From NCBI GenBank assembly GCA_013398955.1, contig VWPU01006266.1:1-64000 (forward strand): a DNA stretch of 64,000 bases, written 5' to 3'. The DNA is from Callaeas wilsoni (taxonomy: Eukaryota > Chordata > Aves > Passeriformes > Callaeidae). A program made the position numbers and the translations under genes. Below the pieces are notes generated by a model. That model was not told the origin of the DNA. It searched no databases and worked only from the letters and a program-made list of their open reading frames with translations. Shown here piece after piece: positions 36,800 to 50,640 of this stretch (positions within the stretch are counted from its first letter, which is position 1; every line of letters begins with the position of its first letter).

Positions 36800-39700
36800 C
36801 AACCTCTCTAGACAAAAAATCCAACCACAAAATACACACCAGATATGCACAGAGAATGTGATTTAAAAATATTAAGTACAAATAAATTCAAAGATAGGCC
36901 AGAGATTCAAAAGTAATGCCAAGAGATTTGCCTGCATTGTACCTTCATAGACCTATAAAGCTAAAAGTTGTGCTGGTTTCGAGGTACTCACTTAAGTTAT
37001 ATAATGAACGTTTTTAAAATTTGAATTCAGGCAGGATTAAATAAGAGTGGACTGGAGAAGAAATGTAAAGACTTGTCCCTTAATATAGATATATCATTTT
37101 AAAATATCCTGAACAGTCAGAGAGAGTGAGTTCTTTTTTTTTGAGCCTAAACATCAGAGGCTGGAAGAATGGCTTTAACTTTTACTTTCTTGACATTTAT
37201 AGGTTTCTCTCAGACTCTGCCTGTTATGTTAATTTTACATTCCAGTTTATTTAGCAAATTAATTTTAGTTTAGTTACTGAAATAAAAAGTCAAGATGTAT
37301 GGACAATGATAAACATGAGCCGTGAGATATTTTGTATAAATGTAAAATAATGACAGAGCAGAAGAACTTCCTAAAAGCCTTGTTTTCTTTTCCATACAGT
37401 TGTGACAGAAGGAAAACTTAAAAGAAGTTGTTTGCTGTGGGGATTGGCTTATTCATTTTTATTAATGGATAAAATATTAATCAAGAGAATGTGTTTTAGT
37501 CAAACCACCCTTCCATTTTTCTTGTCAATGTCTCAGTTATTTCAAGCCTAGAAAGAAACAATTAGATGATTTAGGAGCTGTATTTCCTTAGATTTTTAAC
37601 GGTAGACTTCATTTGCAGTTGCATACCACCTTTCCTCTCACAGAGATGTGATTACTGCTGTCATATGTATTGCTGTGTTGAACAATGTATATCCCATATC
37701 TCGTTATTTGCATTTCTTATTTCACAGTGCTTTGCCTGACTTTGACTTCAGGAAAATGTATTTACCATACTTTTCATATACCGTGGTTTTGGGATCATGA
37801 CAGGCTGTACCAAATAGGTAAGAGGTCAGTAGACAGCATTAGCTCTTAATCTGGCATGCAAGAGGGGTCAAGAATTACTGTCAATGATACCCACACTGCT
37901 GCAATTGACTGTACGGTTCAAGAGTTCAGAAGGTTTCCTTTCATGCAAAGTGTATCCCTATAGGCCTTCCAGAAGTAAATAACATGATTCCACACATGAA
38001 TGACGACAAAAACCAAACTTAGATGATTCATCAGCAAGCTGAGTTTTGAAAGGAAGAACTGGTACAGCAAAACTGCTCCATGGGACAGACTCTCTCATAC
38101 AGACAGAAACCACCTAAAGAAACTAGTGGGAAAGTGGCAATGGTAAATGATAATGCTAATGAAGCAGTACAGATGCAATATTTTCAGACCCTTGTAAAAA
38201 GCTTGATTTAAGTTTTGCCAGTAGAACTTATAATGTATGCATCTTCCAGCAGATACATTGCTACTGATCAGTTGTGCAAACTCATCTCCTGGTGTGCATT
38301 ACCATAGTGCCATCAAATGGCACCACTTCAGTCTTCAGATACCATGATACAGCAGATATGGAATCCCTGCCTCACTTTAAAGCTTTGCTACTCCAAACAA
38401 TATCTTTTGTTTCACTTTTTGGGTTTCCAGCTTCTCGTGACACGTACAGGGCTTTTGATGAGACACATGGCTGCCGGACCATCTCAAATAAATTGAGTTT
38501 GATCTAATCCCTTTTGTTTTCATTACCTTGTCTGAAAGCAGTTTAGCCATGCTGTGCTCTGTGTGTGTATCTATGTTGTAAACTCAGCACATTTCAAAAG
38601 GTCAGTTTGGCTTCCCTATTTTTGCCATGTTAAGCTATTGCAAGGCAATTCAAGATATGGTGAGGAGGACTCAAATGGGAAAGCACAGCTGGGACTATGA
38701 CTAGTCTGTTTCTGCTTGTGCTTGTTTTAGGGAGTGGAACAAGCTCATGTTACTTGTCCTGATGTGTTCCAGTTTTGTCTCATGTTTTATACACACAAAT
38801 ATAATCAATACACAGTAAATCTGGATTCAAAATTCTTCATAAATTGTGGACTAATTGCATTCCTGTTGACCAGGAGCTCCACCTTTGGCATTGGTGTATT
38901 TATCTTCCTTCAGAAAATCTCTAGATAGACATTTTGTGGAGAAAAAGAAAATTCCTGTCCACAATGATGGACAAGACATAAATTGATAATGTCACCTTCA
39001 CTTTGTGGATACCTTCGTGCTATCTTGAAAGATTTAAAAGCGACTGCAGGGTTTTTATTTACAGTACACTGGTTGATAGTGACTCTGGAGCAAAGACCTG
39101 TCAATAGTCAAAGAGCTGCAGAGCTGCAAGCATGGCACTTCCTTCATTTGCGATGTTCTGACGCTGCATCAGCCCACACTGAAGACACTCACATCTAGGG
39201 AGGCTTGCCCAGTTTCTGGTCCTTCGGTGCCAGATGACATGAAAAAGTTGGATTAGAAGAGACAAACTGATATATTTGTAAATGAAAAAGCAACATTTCC
39301 AGGCCTGGTTATTTATGTGATAGGGACAATGATTTATGGTAGGTGGAGCCAGCAGCTGCCTGCACCCAAGTCAGTTTGATGCTTCCCTTTAGACTGCCAT
39401 GTTTTCAGTTGTTTAGAGCTGTGTCAAAACATCGGTAGTTTGGTATGAACTTTTCCTTGAAGAATTGTTTATTTCAGGTTCACTCCCCCTGCCCCAAAGA
39501 TTTGCAAGACCAATTTGGCTGTTTCTAAGTTTGAGACAAAATTTTTTTACAATGTTTGAAAAAAATAACCTGCATTTAGTTGGAAGTGAGGAGAATAATA
39601 ATTTGAAAAAATACTGGAGAGTATGAGAGAAAGTGTATTGGTATGTAAAGAGGATAAACTGACATAAAATGTGTAGAGCTGAAAGCCAGGCATCTGGAGG

Positions 39701-39997
39701 TGATGACACTTAGGGTGATGATACTGAGATGATGAAGAAGGGGAACACAGAGGTCTGGCACAATGACAAACAGGAGGAAACACAGCCCAAATTGGAGATT
39801 TGCCTTGGTAGATAAGCAGAAAGATCTGAATCCTAAAGCACTTTGTCGTCCAAAATGTAAAATTGAATCTGAATTTCCTGAGCGTTACCAGATTTCTGCT
39901 CTCAGCAGATATTTGTTGAACAATAATCAAGGCATCTGCCAGAGCACTTACTAGTGTAGAAGTGGCTTAGCGAATCACAGAGACTCTCATTGGTAAT
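36800..39997. other. Non-coding stretch, nothing recognised
   Basis: No gene, RNA or repeat was supported. A 127-codon minus-strand frame (39547-39930) has no recognisable features. Confidence 0.5.
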
Positions 39998-40101
39998 GTC
40001 TCATGGTCCCCCATTGCACTGGCAGATGATGAGACAGATGAGTAGGTTGAAAGCTGGTTTTCTTGTTGAAAACCAGTGTTGACGTCAATATGATATCATA
40101 T
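39998..40101. promoter_or_regulatory. Cluster of inverted repeats containing a perfect CRE
   Basis: Four dyads fall within about 105 bases. GTCTCAT (39998-40004) pairs with ATGAGAC (40029-40035). CTGGTTTTC (40054-40062) pairs with GAAAACCAG (40068-40076) around a 5-base loop. TGACGTCA (40080-40087) is the palindromic cAMP response element recognised by CREB/ATF. ATATGATATCATAT (40088-40101) is a 14-base perfect palindrome touching the CRE. This could be an enhancer element, but there is no promoter context and each dyad alone could arise by chance. Confidence 0.35.
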
Positions 40102-43100
40102 GACAAAAAAATTGGTTTTATATTTCATTACAAGAAAAAGTAAATAGAAGCCACACAAAAATTAGCCTTGTAAAGCCATGCACTCAAAAGTTAGGAAAGG
40201 CCCAAGATTAGTTGTGCAATCTCGGTTGATCAAATAAGCTTCTGCTTTATGATACAGCTCACAAGGGTAGAGTTTGCCAGTATGTTCACATGGGATTGTA
40301 TCTCATGCAATGTACTAGCTTGCTTGACTCCCAAAGAAGGGATGTGCCTAGATGTCCAAAAGGTAAGGACACCCTAAAAATTCTCCAAAGACTGTTCTTC
40401 ACATAATATATGAAAAATCATGAAGAAAAAAATCTTGGCGGTTCCCAGCACTCCTTGACGAACTCTAAAGAATCAGAGAAACTTACAGTGCTCAATAGCC
40501 CCACTCTGGGGGGAGACTTATATTATTAAGGACCTTCTTCAGAATGGTTCTTTGACTACACAGGTTGTGTGGTGAATAACACAAGGAAATGCTAAAGAAA
40601 AAAAAAAGATTATTTTAAAAATCAGGCAACCGATCCAAATAACATAGTTCTCTTTTTTGTCTGTCCTGGATTCTTCCAGATCTAGGACGTTGACCGTATC
40701 AATTCACTCGGGCTTTAAACAGTTGGTTATTTCTTGTGTTTTTCTCATTTTGTGACATTAAGCCTGGAACTCTGGTGCTGGACTGGCAAAAGTGCTGCAA
40801 GAGAAATGAAAGACAACAGCAATTCTGACAGCACGAACGGATGCGCCGTGCCATACATTCCGAAACATTAAGTTGTACATATCTCAAATTGGGCATTCAT
40901 GCAAAGGAATTTTTTTGAACTTTAGTCTTTATGCTTTATTTCTCTATATATTGTGAAACAACCCATATGGAGATACATTCTCTTCTTGCAGAGGTTTTGT
41001 AGAAGTAAGACAGTAAATATTTGTGATGATGCAGATAGAGTTACGGGAAAACTCTTGAGGAAGTTTATAATTCTGTCTTCATATCTGGGTCTGAATAGTG
41101 TGCAATAAATAAGGCCTGAAGCTGCCACCACCACCACAATGAAACAATAAAAATAAAAACTGTGCTCGATCACTGCTCGTTGAATATCTGCACATCCTGT
41201 GCATGGAATGAGGCAGAGGACCCATGGAAAAAATATGATGACATCTGTAATCAAAGCCTTTTTCATAAGCTACCCAAGAAAGCTGAATTAACATGGCGTG
41301 CATTGTCTCAATAATTCTAGTTTTTCTCACATTCGAGAGTTTACCTATTCAATAGGAACATTCCATTACCATTATTGTATGTCTATGTTAAACAAAAAAC
41401 CCAAAACTGTCCAATCGAATCTGTGATACACCACAGAAGATGATTGTACACTCTTGGTGATTTAATCAATTTGTATGAAAAAAAAATTTTGATTCTTGTG
41501 AATAGGTTGCTAAGGATATGTCTAAAATTTTTAGAAAGGCAAATAGTTCTGATATCAGGGTTGGGAGATGAATAAAATTTAGTAAGACACATGCGGCTTT
41601 TTCCTTTCCTAAGAAAAAAATCAAGCCTTAATCCTACAACTGTATATTAAATCATTTATTCACAGTGACAGGTAGGAGAACACAGATATAGTAATCTACC
41701 AGTCTGGTATCTGGTATGCATTGGGAGTATGAAATAGATCTCAGCAGGCTGAATGCTGTGCACCCACGCAATACACAATGCTGTGATTACAGTAGGTAGG
41801 TGGTTTGGGGAAAAGTGGATTTCAGATATGCAGGAGTCCAGAGTAATGTGTGGTATTATTTGCAGCATTTTGCTGGGACACATCTGGTAATTTTAGGCCT
41901 GGTATAATGTTTGATTGGCTTGCCTTTTTTGCCACTGAGAATCTAGACTTCTTAGAAAAATGATGTCTTTTCTGCAAATTTTTTGTGGAGAATCCATTTT
42001 AAAGGAAATAAGTTAATCAAAGCTGATTACTTTAGGGACACTCTAGTTCTGTAAAGGAAATAAAAGCAATTTACATGGCCACATTAGCATTGTAGAAGAC
42101 CTATAGAACAAAAGTCACTCCTAAGGGTTTGTAATCTCACAACTACCTTCAATACAAACCCCAAGATTTTCAGTATACTGCACAGGCAACTGCATATTAA
42201 TAGAATTTTGGTTGAATGTAAGTGATAAAATTCCCCAGAACTAACAGTGTCATCCAACAGACTGACCAACTCTCCCTTGGTCATACCTTGCTGCTTTCAG
42301 GCATTTGTGAGTCTTTCTGGATGGTATACTTACCTTTATGTAGTACATATTTCAAAAATGCTGTGTCACTTATGATGAAAACCATAGGCACTGCATTATA
42401 AGGGGCAAGAAAGTCTGCCAAGGAGTCCCTGCAAATGACTTGGTGACAGCAGAGAAAGCAGAACCCTTGGTAGAATCATTCCCCAGTGCTACCAGCTGGT
42501 GGCCCATACTACTATTTCCGTGAAACATTCCCCATATGGATTTACTTTGAGTGGGTAGTGACACCTCTGTTCTTGTCATTCTGAGGCATGGAGGGCAGGC
42601 TAGGCTGGATTTCCATGATTCTAGTCCAGAGCTGTCATATCAGCATTTTCTACAGTTGGCTACATGCCCTTTGGAAAAAAAAAAAAAAAAAAGAGTGAAA
42701 AGGATAGGCAAATCTGTTTCTTTGTAAAATAGATCTTTCCAAGCAGCCTTTCCTTTAGGTTGATTATGTCTTTCAGCTAGAGAGGAGTCTTCTGTGATGT
42801 GTTGGGCCTGATGGCCTAGACACTGGGACCTTTATTTGGCTGTGATTTGCAATAGTCATCTCTCACACTTAGAAGAGGAAAGATTTAGAATCTTTTTTGA
42901 AGATGCAAATAGACAAGATAAACATGCACGTGTACAAGATATCCACCTGTTTCTTCAAGCTACTTGGGTCATTGTGTCACAAGTTATGTTAGAGCTCACT
43001 GGGTTAAGGGCTAGTAGCTGGTTTTGCATTTTCTTCAACAGCTTTTTCAGGACGTTTCGGTTGTTCCAGCTTTGATGTCAGCTGGAACTGACAATGGTTT

Positions 43101-44387
43101 AGCCCAGTATTCTAAAATCCAAAACTGGGAGGAAATGGGTCAGGTAAATATCAGTTGTCTTGCTGCTGGAAAAATGAAGTGCATGGTATGCTCTCAGATT
43201 TGGCTTCCTTATCATAGCAAGTTACAAATTATTAATTGTTCATAAGATAAGCTCTTTTCCTTTAAGGAGTAATCAAATAATGTGGTTGACTTTTAAAGTA
43301 CCATTAGATCATTGATTTAGCATCATGTTGTGATTAGTATGGCATTTCACACCTTTCCCAGAGCTACTGTCTCAGATTGTCAGCAGATATCATTAAACCT
43401 GCTTACAAGTCATAACAACAAAGCTTACTTGGTTGTGTTTTTGCAAATGTTGGCAACCTTCAAAATTAAATGCAAAAGAAAATTTAGCATAAATGTACCA
43501 TCCTGCTCCTGGCTGCTCTGAGCTGGTGGAGTCCACATTCCCCTGTATTTTTCTAGGAAGGGGTGCTATACATGCTAGGGGGTATTTCTTCTGAAAGTTC
43601 AGCATAGCACACCTCTAACAGATGGGTCGTGCTTGCTGGAAACTTTCCTTCTGAATTAAAAATAGTGATAATTTCCTCCAATGAAATATGTGAAAGGGTG
43701 CATAGCAAGACACGCAAGTCTGGCCAAAGGCTGGAAAGAAGAGAATTACCTTTCTGGCCAAAGAAAGGACTATAGCTACTTCTCTTGTAAATAGCAGTGT
43801 GCATCAGGGTAATGCTGAGTCAGCTGCAAAGAATTAGCCTTTCATCATCTTGGCTCAGGAAAAATGAAATGGTGCAAGGGGAATTGTGGTGGGATTCAGT
43901 AACAAAAAATTATTCCAGAAAATAACTAAAATTTAAAGTGGAACAGAGTTTATTCCTCTTTCTCTCCACCTGTAGACTAGAGAGAACCTCCCTAAATTGT
44001 CTGACTTCAAATTCGATGGAAACAAGTCATGCATTTTAAGAGTATTTCCCACCCATTGGCTCCTCTGGGCATTTGAAAATCTGGTCACTTCATGTGGATG
44101 TTTGAATAGGTTCCAACCTCATTCAAACATCTGACCCTATACTTCTCTACTTTCATCCTATATATTTAGTTTGACATTTAAAGTTCTCTGCCTTCAATTC
44201 TCTATGCTTCAAAAAATAGCTAAAAAATCTCCAATAAGCACACAGCATACAAAAGTCTTTCGTGTTCTAGACTCCTTTAATGAGAGGAACGAAACAAAAA
44301 ATTAAAGATTCAGAACCTCAGAAGTAAGGTGTGGATAAACACCCCCAAGCTAAGGGAGAAATAATTTAAAATTTAGGTACCTTAATT
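40102..44387. other. Non-coding stretch with poly(A) tract and a short hairpin
   Basis: An A-run lies at about 42676-42692. A perfect 9-bp inverted repeat, GTTCCAGCT / AGCTGGAAC (43063-43071 and 43080-43088), has an 8-base loop. No gene was recognised. Confidence 0.5.
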
Positions 44388-44436
44388 GACTCAAGTGGGC
44401 CTAGGCTAATTTACATCAACAGAGGATCTGACTTGA
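44388..44436. repeat. Half of an old palindromic amniote repeat
   Basis: CAAGTGGGCCTAGGCTAATTTACATCAACAGAGGATCTGACTT (in pieces AAGTGGGCC, TAATTTACATCA, AGAGGATCTG) matches the right half 'aatggagctacactgatttacaccagctgaggatctggcc' of the repeat also seen near 14.3 and 27.9 kb. Confidence 0.5.
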
Positions 44437-47400
44437 AAAGATTACATGTCTTATCTGAAATTTTTCAGGATTGGAAACACTGGAGTAGAAATCTTACAAG
44501 CAGCAGCAGCAGCAGCATTATGTGATTTCCAGTACCTCTCTCCTCAAGCCGTTGTGTTCCGAAGGAAAATCTGCATTCCAGGACTGGGTAATACCTCTGA
44601 CAGCTTCCCCCATTCATGTCACCGAGAGCTGCAGCTGGGCTGGGTATAACAAGAATCCTTGTGATATCCCGCCCCAGTGAATTTCCTGCTGCATGTAGCC
44701 AAAAGCCAGCCTCTCCCAGAATATTAAATCCACTCAAGCAGAACCTTGCAACAATTTATAGCAGGTTTCTAGGTGCTTAGTAGCCATAGTGCTTTTCTTG
44801 TTTATGGTCCATAGTTTCCTCAGACATACTCTGTAATTTCCTTACTAAGGTCTTACTCTCAGGTCTGCATATATTTACATGTTTTACTCTGTAAGCTTTT
44901 AAGCAGCAAATTATACAAAATAGAGGTGAGACCTCTGCTAGTTGAGTCTTCCTTTTATTGTTCCATTGTAGTTGTGTCTGGAAAATAAATAAGTTAAGAA
45001 CTTGAACTGACATAAAGTAAATGACAGTTCAGGTTCTATAGGTTCATGTTTATGACATGATTGGCCCACAGCCATTGCAGCTATTTTGTAGTCTACAAGA
45101 TGTCCTTGATTTGCTCTTCTACCAGTATGATAACAAGCACATATAATCTTTGCATACACTAACAGGCTTCTAGCCTCTTCTTCTGCCTGATTTTATATAT
45201 TCAGCATTTACACCATTCTTCACAGAACTCTCTCAGCTCCCTTAAATGATCCTTACATTTTCAACTACATTGTTTTCATCTTTCAACCAAGTTGAAAGTT
45301 AGATGAATATAAAGAGAAAAAACAAGAAAATATGATAAATCAAGACATTTGTGAATCACAGAATTAACAAAGACCTGCATTGCTAAAAAGGGAGCAATTT
45401 TTCTTCCAACAATATGCAAATTATGATAATCCAAGCACAGCTACCCTACATATCTTCTGATTTATAAAAACACTCTCTTCTAATTCCTTTTGAGAGCAAC
45501 TATGCCAAAAAGCCATATAATGATAGTAGCAATAGTGAGACTTTGAGTGCATCCATGCCAGTCCTGTTATATCTCTCATCTGCTTTTGACACATTGGTTA
45601 TCAGATTTTTTCTCTCTTTTTTATAGATTTCACAGAAATAGCCTTAGTGTCAGCGACATGACTACATTTCTTCTTCACTGAGCATATACTGGAGCATGTA
45701 TTGGAGCCTGCTGAAGAAATGTTATTTTTTTTTCTCTTCAAGGCACATCATATAGACTTCCAAGGGCTCTCATTTTGTTTATGCTCTTTGTAGGAAGCAC
45801 AAACAGCTGAAATTTCAGCATGGCGATGGCTCCATATTTACAGCTCTATTGCACCTGACCTTGCCAGGGCTACAAAATGTGATAGCAGCTTTTGTAAAAA
45901 GCGAACACATGAAAAAGAGCTGGCTGGAGTTCAGTAGAAAGACTCTGAGACAAGATCAACTAAATGAGAAAGTAATAACAATTTTATAATGAAAATGGTC
46001 ATCTGTTTGTCAGCTCACATGGTAACACAGCTGTTGGATTCTTGGTAGCTGAACCATTGTCAAATATCCTTGTCCAGGTATTATTTATTTCTCTACCTTG
46101 TCTGAGCAATGACATCCATTTCTTCCTGGTACAGATATGATTACTTACTCCGTGTTTTTACTGGTTTCTCTATTGTGTCACATATTGAGCTGCTCCTTAA
46201 CTTGAAACAGCGAAAGATTGGAGCTCACACCTAGAATACCTCTGAGAGTAACCTTTTGCCTAATTTTCTCTGAGTTACAGTGGTTTCCTAGTTTCTAGCT
46301 AGAACTTCAATATCAGTTTTGATCTATGGGATGATGCAGTCAGAGATGGAATGAAGTGTCAAAATCCCACTGAAATTCAGTATGCTTTAACTTTTTTGCT
46401 AAACTCCTTTCAATTCCTTTGAAAAATCTAGACCAGAAGAACTTAAACAGGGACCAAGCTATATGGTTTAATATTCAGGACAGAGAGTATCTATTTTTTT
46501 CCTATGGTAATCTTAGCAAACTGAGAATGAGGCTTGTAGCATTACCATCAGTTACTGATAACCTACTTTCTTTTTCTGAAAATTCTTAAGTACTTAGAAT
46601 TGTATCTCCATGCAGAAATTAAGGAGGGTCAAGGTTATTTTCCTCTTTTGATTAAAAATTGAATTTACTTTGTGTTTATGTAAATGCAGGAAACGTAATA
46701 GCAAATTAGTTTTCGTTCTTTCCATCTGTATTCGAAATTAATATTTAGTGCAAATTTTCTACTTCATTTTCAGATAATCAAAATACACAAAGCTAGTAAG
46801 ATTATATCATCACTTTTTCTCTCAAAGAAATTTTTGTGATTATGTGAGAAATGAATCTATATTAACCTTCAAAAGCTACCATTCTTAGGTGAATGGCATC
46901 AGAAACTTGAGCATTCACATGGCAGCATTATGATTGGCCTGAAGCAAATAACCAGAATATGCTGAGCTTTTGAGGCAGTTCAGGTAGTGGATTACTTTAA
47001 AATTTCATAGTGCACAGAAGCCAGTAAGGTAGGTTTTATGAAATCATATCAAGATATTTATGGAATCATATCAACAGCCATAATGAGCACTGGCAACTGG
47101 CAAGCCTGCTGCCTTTGGGCTATAATCCAGAGAGCACGCCTTTTCAGTAAGCAAGAAGTGGGATTGTTCTTTGGTGTCCAAGTGAAAAACAAATGGGGAT
47201 GAAGAGGTGTCTGGATGAGATACATCTAATTATGCAGTGTAAGACATGGGCAGTAGAGATATGATAGCTGGAGAAAGAGAGAGACAGATAGACACATACA
47301 GATAGAGTACTGAAGAAGAGATCAGACTCTAGAAACACCATATTAATCTTTAGGGCTAAACTTTATTTTCTTGAAGCTGGACAGATTGTTTAGAGGGAGC

Positions 47401-49424
47401 TATAGTTTTACTCAGCATTAAAAGCCTGAGATTGTAGCTCCACAAAAGTCAGGAAAATTTTGACTTAAAAGCAGAGGTAGTCAGGAAATTCCAAGTCAAG
47501 TAATGATTACACCATTCAAAATGGTAGGAGTGAAAGAAGACAAAAAAGCTGCTGGCAATTTTTATAATTGCTGCAAAAGAACGTAGAACATTTAAAATTA
47601 TCATTAAAAGAAAGCAAGTCGTTCCCACGCAAACAGGGAAACTGTTTCTATACTGACTCTTACAATGTCAGAATTTAGCCTTTTGCTTGGAAATTACTAT
47701 CTCTAAAATCTTGGGTTGCCAGTCAAAGAGATGAACTCTCAAGGATACTTTTTTTTGACTAGCTGCTTCTTAGTCTATCACTTATAAGTGGATCAATCAG
47801 TTTCTTTAAGTAATATACTTTATTCCTCTACTGAGTAGGCTTAGTACTTCCAATGGCATTGATATCTGAACTAGTTAAGTTATGGCAGCTGTGGATAACA
47901 TTTGTCAGTATTTTCTGACTCTTACATAAGTATACCAATAAAATTTGCATTTGTACACGGCCTTCCCTCTTCCTTCCTCTAGAGTAAATTTAAAGGATCG
48001 TAATGACATAAAATATCAATGTGTTTTGGGGTAAGTGCAAAATTAACAAGTCAGCTCACAATACGGATTCACAAGCACTGATGAAGGCTGTGAGATCAAC
48101 TTTATAAAACACATTTGACAGTCCCTTAATGACAGACTCCAATGAAGATTTTGGCTTCAGCTTGTTAGATAGAGATACTCAATGAGGATGCCCTTGTTGT
48201 TTCCCATCAGGAGACAGACAACTTTTTGGCTCAACTTTGTATTTACAAAAAGAAAATTTCTCATTGGACTCATGGTGATTTTAAAACGTGTTTTATGAAT
48301 ACTGCAATGATTTTCAGGTACTCTTTGAGGTATTCTTTTCTGTTGCTTTTAGAGCAACTGATGAATCAATGCAAATAAAATAGACCATACAATGGGGAAA
48401 AGATTATGTGATAATTTTTTCATATTAATATTTGAAAACATGAAATGGATGCTCAGAAAGTATGAGAGATTTGAAGTCACTGAAGACGAAAGTTTTTTTG
48501 TTTTTCAAAGATTATATGGATATTTAAGTATAAGCATTCACAGCACACCTTAATACTTCAACTGGAAATATTTGGAATTTTTAAAAGATGAAAGTGCAAT
48601 ATACTCATTCTGTTTTAGTCAGCATAGTTTAAAGCACAACACAGAAAAGTTTCCCTTTTTTTTTAACAGGACTGCAAGGTATCTTGCACATGCTTCCTCT
48701 GTAATTTGATTTAAAAGTAGGGAAAGGAACTCATTTGATTCACTGAATTTTCAGACATCAGGTAATTAGTACAGCTTATTGCCATTTGAGTAACAATCTA
48801 AATGCCAAGTAGGACAAAACTGACGACAATTCCAGTAAAAGCCAAAACAGTAGCCAAAATATTCTTGTCCTCACTACAGTCCTACTTACAGTTCATTCTT
48901 TAGAATACCTGAATAATGAATATGATGTATGGAGCTGAACCAGTTTTGTCCTGGTACATATTCTTGCCTTCTGATATTAAAAAAAAAAAAAGTCTTTGGA
49001 AAATACATTTGTGCAGGACTGTTTCCTAAAATTCCTGTTTTGCAGAATTTATAATTGCGCCTTTTCAAATTCATAAGTAATGTTGAACTGTATCAGATAA
49101 AATAGCCTAAATATTTGTTAAGAAGATGCATTTCTGGTAAAAATTACAATCACACTTTATACAAATTTAGTTTTAATAGAAGGATTTGTTTACAATGATG
49201 TATTCTTTAAACTCACCATCAGTCTCATTACATTATAAACAACTCTATTTTTTTTTTTCATTTCCATTCCACTGTCTATAAAAAAATGTCCTCTTGGATA
49301 GTTTTATCCAGTTAGGGTGTAAAGATTGCCAGAGATTTCAGTGTGAATCTAATCAAATCCCAGATGTGTGTCCAACTTGAATCTAAGGTGCAAAAGATTA
49401 GTTCATTCAGCTAAATCCTCTGGG
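44437..49424. other. Non-coding stretch with a short (CAG)n
   Basis: Five and a half CAG units lie at 44501-44517. A purine-rich GAGAAAGAGAGAGACAGATAGAC tract lies near 47270-47300. No gene was recognised. Confidence 0.5.
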
Positions 49425-49500
49425 ATGTTGATTGTGTCTTAGCATGTGTTTGCACAGAACCCAGCACAAAATGTCATGACTGGAGTCTTTGTGTGATGAA
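49425..49500 (+). repeat. L2-like LINE 3' end fragment
   Basis: GTGTCTTAGCATGTGTTTGCACAGAACCCAGCACAAAATGTCATGACTGGAGTC (in pieces GTGTTTGCACAG, CCCAGCACAAAATG, CATGACTGG) resembles the tail 'tgtgtttgtacagcacctagcacaatggggtcctgatccatgactggggctc' found in many old reptile and bird LINE fragments. Confidence 0.6.
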
Positions 49501-50269
49501 AACTGAATAACCGCTCAATCAAGACTTTGCTTCAGAAACTTCACCCTATAGACAAAAAACACTTTGTGGTCTGTTTGCTGTCTCCTTTGCTCCTGGCACT
49601 TGGGTCCTATATTATGGACTGTAAGACTAAAAATAATGAATTATTTTACATTTTGTACTCCTGGCAAATAGCTATCTCAAAGTGTTCAGTGCTGGTGTAT
49701 TAAGGAAAACTAAAATTTTATGTGAAGAAACCACTAACTTTTGTCATTGTACATTTATAAAATATCTTTTATCACATTAGATTTAGGCTCCATTCTCATC
49801 TAAAGATGTTGAAAAATAAGGTGCAGTGTCTTTGGTTAAATTTTAACAAATAAAAACAAATTCTTTTCATTATTAATTTCTTAATTTATTTTATGGAAAT
49901 TGACAAAAAATTAGTTAACTAAAACCAATTTCTAATAAGCCAGGCTATTTATTAGCCTCTATCTGTTGAAATTCCTACTTCATATCCTTTTGTGTAAACA
50001 ATTTGTAGCCTGAATTCTTACAGGAAGTTAAAAAAAAAAAAGACATGGTCTTTTTCTGTTTATTTTGGAGAAAGTGAAACGTTGTTTTTTAAAGTTGCAT
50101 TAAAAACCAGATAAAAACAGTTTTTATCTTTATGTGTCTTTGGGAAAAAAAAAATTCTACCTCAAGAAATTTCTTTAACAAAGAGAACATTATTTCAGAC
50201 TCTAACATTTCTGTCTGCCTATTATCATTAGTCATAAGCTAAGCCCTGCACTAAATGTCTAGTGAGCAC
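49501..50269. other. Non-coding stretch, nothing recognised
   Basis: AT-rich with several A-runs (49970-50160). No gene or repeat was supported. Confidence 0.5.
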
Positions 50270-50640
50270 AGATAATGTTCATTTTGTCTGGAAGACAGGT
50301 TGCCGCCTGTCAAGGAGAGATGGAATAAATGACAGGTTTGGACTCTGTGCCTTGCAGGCATATTAGGCTAAGAAATCACCAACATGATGAAAAATTATTT
50401 TGTCAAAAATTTGTAGGTCACCCATCATTGTCTAATGTATTCTGTGATTAATTGCTAGCATAGATCAGCATTATGTCTTTCCAGTGAATCGCTTAATTGT
50501 TGCCTGCTTCATGCTCTTAATGTAATGACGAGGCATCTGGTCCTTTCACATGTGCTTTTAAATGCCAGCTTTTGCATCCAGGTTACGGGAACTGTAACAT
50601 TAAACTTAAAGAACTAGTTGAAATTAAAACTTCCGGAAAT
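50270..50640. promoter_or_regulatory. Candidate conserved non-coding element (motif-based)
   Basis: Less simple-sequence than its surroundings, and dense in motifs used by developmental factors: TGACAGGT (MEIS/TGIF type, 50330), GATTAATTG (50446-50454) and TTAATTG (50493-50499) homeodomain sites, and a GACAGG-N6-CCTGTC dyad (50294-50311). No conservation data are available here, so this is an inference. Confidence 0.25.

Noticed and set aside
39547..39930. 127-codon minus-strand frame
   Set aside because: Low-complexity composition rich in S, F and Y, no family resemblance.
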